This document shows, piece by piece, positions 41,802-44,318 of a DNA stretch of 44,318 nucleotides (its first letter is position 1; each line of letters starts with the position of its first letter). Source of the stretch: Geobacteraceae bacterium (GTDB lineage Bacteria > Desulfobacterota > Desulfuromonadia > Geobacterales > Pseudopelobacteraceae); contig JAJTBI010000017.1 of NCBI GenBank assembly GCA_021286935.1, forward strand, positions 1-44,318. The letters run 5' to 3'. A model generated the notes under the pieces. It saw only the letters and a program-made list of their open reading frames with translations. It did not search any database and was not told the DNA's origin. Both the position numbers and the translations under genes were made by a program.

Positions 41802-42725
41802 TTAAACAACAAGTCTGTCATCGGCATAACCGCCGTTCTCATCTAAAGCTTCTTTGACCGAACGGATCGCCACTTCAAGCTGGTCATCATCCGGCTCACG
41901 GGTGGTCAGGCGTTGCAGGGCCAAGCCGGGGGTAATCACCAGCTTCACCAGCGGATGCTGATCATTCTTGGCGCTCCACTTCAGAAATTCGTAAGAGATA
42001 CCGGCAATCAGCGGCAACAGCACCACCCGCGACAATGCCTTATAGACAAAGGGCCACGCCTTGGGGATCAGAGAAAAAACGCCGATACTGACCAGCATTA
42101 CAATCAGCAGAAAGCTGGTGCCACAGCGGGGATGCAGACGGCTGAAGGTTTTCACTCGTTCAATGGTCAGCTCTGCACCTGCTTCAAAGGCAAAGATCGT
42201 TTTATGTTCAGCCCCATGGTATTGAAAAACCCGTTGGATATCCTTCATCCGGGCAATGGACCAGATGTAGATCAGAAAAATAACCACCCGGATCACGCCA
42301 TCAACCAGGTTAAAGACCACGTTGTGATCACCAATAACCGGTATCAGCAGCTTGGTCAGATAGAGTGGCAGAAAGAAAAACAGGGCAATACCGAAACCAA
42401 AGGCCACCGCCATGGTACCGGCCAGTGCCCAAGAGGTCAGCTCTTCCTTTTTGCTCTCGCCGTTCTCGTCAACCTCTTCCTCAAGCGCCTCATTGGCGGA
42501 GAAATTGAGTGCCTTGATCCCCAGAATCAGTGAGGTAAACAGGGCCACGGCACCACGCAGGATCGGCAGTTTGACAATCGGGTAGCGTTCCGACAGGGGA
42601 GGCATCTGCTCCCGCTTGACCACGATCTCACCACTGGGGCGTCTGACCGCAATGGCCATGGCCCGGGGGGCACGCATCATCACCCCTTCCAGTATGGCCT
42701 GACCACCGATATTAATTTTTTCCAT
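41802..42725 (-). CDS. DUF1385 (YqhQ-like) membrane protein
   Basis: A 307-residue protein with the family start GGQAILEGVMMRAPRAMAIAVR. About four or five membrane segments lie in the middle (near 58-75, 100-125, 135-155, 205-225 and 232-245). The YHGAEHKTIFAFE motif with conserved His/Glu pairs and LHPRCGTSFLLIVM follow. This family is common beside prfA in bacteria and its function is not established; the conserved His/Glu/Cys suggest metal binding. Its ATG directly follows the thyX stop codon with no spacing, so the genes are coupled. Confidence 0.9.
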   Translation of the reverse strand: MEKINIGGQAILEGVMMRAPRAMAIAVRRPSGEIVVKREQMPPLSERYPIVKLPILRGAVALFTSLILGIKALNFSANEALEEEVDENGESKKEELTSWALAGTMAVAFGFGIALFFFLPLYLTKLLIPVIGDHNVVFNLVDGVIRVVIFLIYIWSIARMKDIQRVFQYHGAEHKTIFAFEAGAELTIERVKTFSRLHPRCGTSFLLIVMLVSIGVFSLIPKAWPFVYKALSRVVLLPLIAGISYEFLKWSAKNDQHPLVKLVITPGLALQRLTTREPDDDQLEVAIRSVKEALDENGGYADDRLVV

Positions 42726-43418
42726 TTAGCTAAGACTCCTGAACTGCTTACGCACCTGGGCCGTACGGCCACAGCAGAATTCACCTTCCGGGCAGGGGCC
42801 GGCAACACAGCCGGGGCCGGCATCCCGGAAGATGGTGGGGGCAACCTCTTTGGCCAGTTTCAGCATCCCCACTGCCATACTCCTGATCTCCCACTGGGCT
42901 CGCATACAGCAGCGCAGCTTGAAGAAATGCAGCAGTTCACGGGCATTCATGGTGATGATAACCTTGGTCTCAGTGGCATTGGGCAGCAGATAGCGGGCAT
43001 CCTCAGGCTGTACCCCCATCTCCACCAATTGGCTGTAGGCCTGATGCACCACGCCGATAGTGAAGTCAAAGATCCGCTTTGCCTCCTCATTGGAGTCTAT
43101 GGATGGGGGGATGACCGCATCAAAACGCTCTACATGGGAGACATAGCGCTGGGACTGCTGGGAATAGGAGGCCACCCGGTGACGCACCAGCTGATGGGAG
43201 GTGACCCGCGAGATCCCCTCCACGCCAAAGGTAAAAGAGGCATGCTCCAACACCGAATGGTGCCCGAGAGACATAATCTTGTCGATAAACTGACGGATAT
43301 CACCACTGCCGATCTTTTCCTTCAGCTCATTAAGTCCAGTGGGGGAATAGCAGAGCCGCGCTGCCAGGGCAACGGTCCGTTCAGGTTCAGGGGTATGGTG
43401 CAGCAGTTCAATATTCAT
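42726..43418 (-). CDS. thyX: flavin-dependent thymidylate synthase
   Basis: Makes dTMP from dUMP with FAD, NADPH and methylene-tetrahydrofolate in the cytoplasm, 230 residues. The ThyX motif RHR-VAS-YSQQSQRY is at 79-92 and GHHSVLEHASFTF precedes it. The last part has several cysteines (GCVAGPCPEGEFCCG) not needed for catalysis, possibly structural or metal-binding; this tail is unusual against short ThyX proteins. Use of ThyX fits an anaerobe. It heads the thyX-DUF1385 pair. Confidence 0.94.
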   Translation of the reverse strand: MNIELLHHTPEPERTVALAARLCYSPTGLNELKEKIGSGDIRQFIDKIMSLGHHSVLEHASFTFGVEGISRVTSHQLVRHRVASYSQQSQRYVSHVERFDAVIPPSIDSNEEAKRIFDFTIGVVHQAYSQLVEMGVQPEDARYLLPNATETKVIITMNARELLHFFKLRCCMRAQWEIRSMAVGMLKLAKEVAPTIFRDAGPGCVAGPCPEGEFCCGRTAQVRKQFRSLS

Positions 43419-43518
43419 AACTCACCTGGTTAGTGCCAGTTTCAAATCAAGGATAATCTCAAGACGGCGGGGAGGAGCCAATAAAGAGAGCGCCTTGAGC
43501 TGGAATTAGCCTGGATAC

Positions 43519-43552
43519 AAAAAGGGGGCTGCACCCGCAGGCACACCCCCCC
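43519..43552 (-). terminator. probable terminator after rpmE
   Basis: On the minus strand an imperfect G-run/C-run stem (about 43552-43541 with 43535-43524) is followed by five T (43523-43519). It lies 20-50 nt past the rpmE stop. Confidence 0.7.
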
Positions 43553-43572
43553 TGAGAAACCTACATGCAATG

Positions 43573-43773
43573 TTAAGCCTGGCCGTAACGCTTCTTAAAC
43601 CGCTCAACACGACCAGCAGTGTCAACCAGCTTCTGCTTGCCGGTAAAGAACGGATGGCAGGCAGAACAAATCTCGGTAAAGATTTCCTTGCGGGTGGAAC
43701 GGGTCAGGAAGCTGTTGCCACAGGCACATTTAACGGTCACTTCGTTGTACATCGGGTGGATTCCTTCTTTCAT
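43573..43773 (-). CDS. rpmE: 50S ribosomal protein L31 (zinc-binding C+ form)
   Basis: A 66-residue ribosomal protein. It has the L31 start [19 protein letters not shown] near 16-22, and [24 protein letters not shown]. Four Cys (16, 18, 37 and 40) mark the zinc-containing C+ paralogue. AGGAGG lies 6 nt before the ATG. It follows rho in the same direction, an arrangement common in bacteria. Confidence 0.97.
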   Translation of the reverse strand: MKEGIHPMYNEVTVKCACGNSFLTRSTRKEIFTEICSACHPFFTGKQKLVDTAGRVERFKKRYGQA

Positions 43774-43872
43774 CTGCTACCTCCTGATTATTGCAGCTCG
43801 TTTAATAAAGCTGTGTTTGACGAAATTATAGAATATCGGATTATCACTCAAAAACTCAAGATCTTTTTTTTA

Positions 43873-44318
43873 CTACTTACTCATCGAATCAATAAACTCC
43901 TGATTGGTCTTGGTTTCTGACAGCTTATCCAGCAGGAACTCCATGGCATCAACGACGTTCATCGGATGTAGGATCTTGCGCAGAATCCAGATCCGGTTCA
44001 GCATGCTTCTCTCTATCAGCAGTTCTTCCTTACGGGTACCGGATTTATTGATATCGATGGCCGGGAAGGTACGTTTCTCCACCAGGCGGCGGTCCAGGTG
44101 GACCTCCATGTTGCCGGTGCCCTTGAACTCTTCAAAGATCACCTCATCCATCTTGCTGCCGGTATCCACCAGGGCAGTGGCGATGATGGTCAGTGAACCG
44201 CCCTCTTCAATATTACGGGCTGCACCAAAGAAACGCTTCGGCTTTTGCAGGGCATTGGCATCCACACCACCGGTCAGGATCTTGCCGGAAGGAGGCAACA
44301 CCGTGTTGTAGGCACGGG
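43873..44318 (-). CDS. rho: transcription termination factor Rho, C-terminal part (cut by window edge)
   Basis: The last ~148 residues of the hexameric RNA-dependent ATPase that ends transcription. The frame is open to the right edge, beginning [20 protein letters not shown]. The R-loop/secondary RNA site ([10 protein letters not shown]), [33 protein letters not shown] and [27 protein letters not shown] match Rho closely. The N-terminal RNA-binding domain and Walker A lie outside the window. rpmE follows after about 100 bp. Confidence 0.97.
   Translation of the reverse strand, partial: RAYNTVLPPSGKILTGGVDANALQKPKRFFGAARNIEEGGSLTIIATALVDTGSKMDEVIFEEFKGTGNMEVHLDRRLVEKRTFPAIDINKSGTRKEELLIERSMLNRIWILRKILHPMNVVDAMEFLLDKLSETKTNQEFIDSMSK

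Noticed and set aside
1..44318. CRISPR array, tRNA, rRNA, integrase or prophage
   Set aside because: None seen on either strand; repeats present are intergenic palindromes without spacers.

Overview
The window looks like a chromosomal segment of a Geobacter/Trichlorobacter-type deltaproteobacterium (Desulfuromonadia). The evidence is many multiheme c-type cytochromes, an NrfH/NrfA pair of the calcium-independent kind described for Geobacter lovleyi, a class I hybrid cluster protein, ThyX rather than ThyA, PilZ/GGDEF/EAL/HDOD signalling proteins and dispersed intergenic repeats. Assignment to genus is inference. No rRNA, tRNA, CRISPR array, transposase or prophage was seen.

Layout. (i) 1-10.2 kb: an Hsp70-like protein cut by the left edge, a DUF4197 protein, DNA polymerase IV, a UvrD-like helicase fused to an Fe-S nuclease domain (convergent with and overlapping dinB), a lytic transglycosylase, a polysaccharide deacetylase and a class I amidotransferase. 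(ii) 10.3-13.4 kb: a large Cache-like/PAS/GGDEF/EAL protein. (iii) 13.6-31 kb: a nitrogen-oxide and nitrosative-stress region. It holds a ferredoxin and octaheme nitrite reductase operon (the reductase separated from its signal peptide by a 1-nt frameshift), a peroxiredoxin and rubrerythrin-like pair, a NIT-domain chemoreceptor with a PAS protein, a NapH-like membrane polyferredoxin with a DUF438/hemerythrin/PAS protein, a TetR-controlled MacAB-like efflux operon, an octaheme HAO-like cytochrome, Hcp and NrfHA. (iv) 31.1-32.7 kb: PilZ and HDOD proteins. (v) 33-36.2 kb: a compact four-gene operon of unknown function: a DUF1858 plus substrate-binding-protein fusion without signal peptide, a HypB/UreG-like GTPase, a solo ABC ATPase and a small zinc-ribbon protein. 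(vi) 36.3-44.3 kb: NDH-2, a purine permease, then housekeeping genes (hpt, prmC, prfA, DUF1385, thyX, rpmE, rho), with two copies of a ~117 bp repeat.

The main structural signal is a recurrent palindrome, TTTGAC-N4-GTCAAA or a close variant. It occurs in front of six transcription units: ferredoxin/octaheme reductase, chemoreceptor, NapH-like protein, HAO-like cytochrome, hcp, and the unknown DUF1858 operon. Each time it lies 21-22 bp upstream of a -10-like hexamer, which centres it near -41.5/-42.5, the position of a CRP/FNR-family class II activator. The half-site TTGAC fits the motif reported for HcpR-type regulators. No such regulator is encoded in the window. The pattern ties the undescribed four-gene operon to the response to reactive nitrogen species, and that operon is the best candidate here for a new system.
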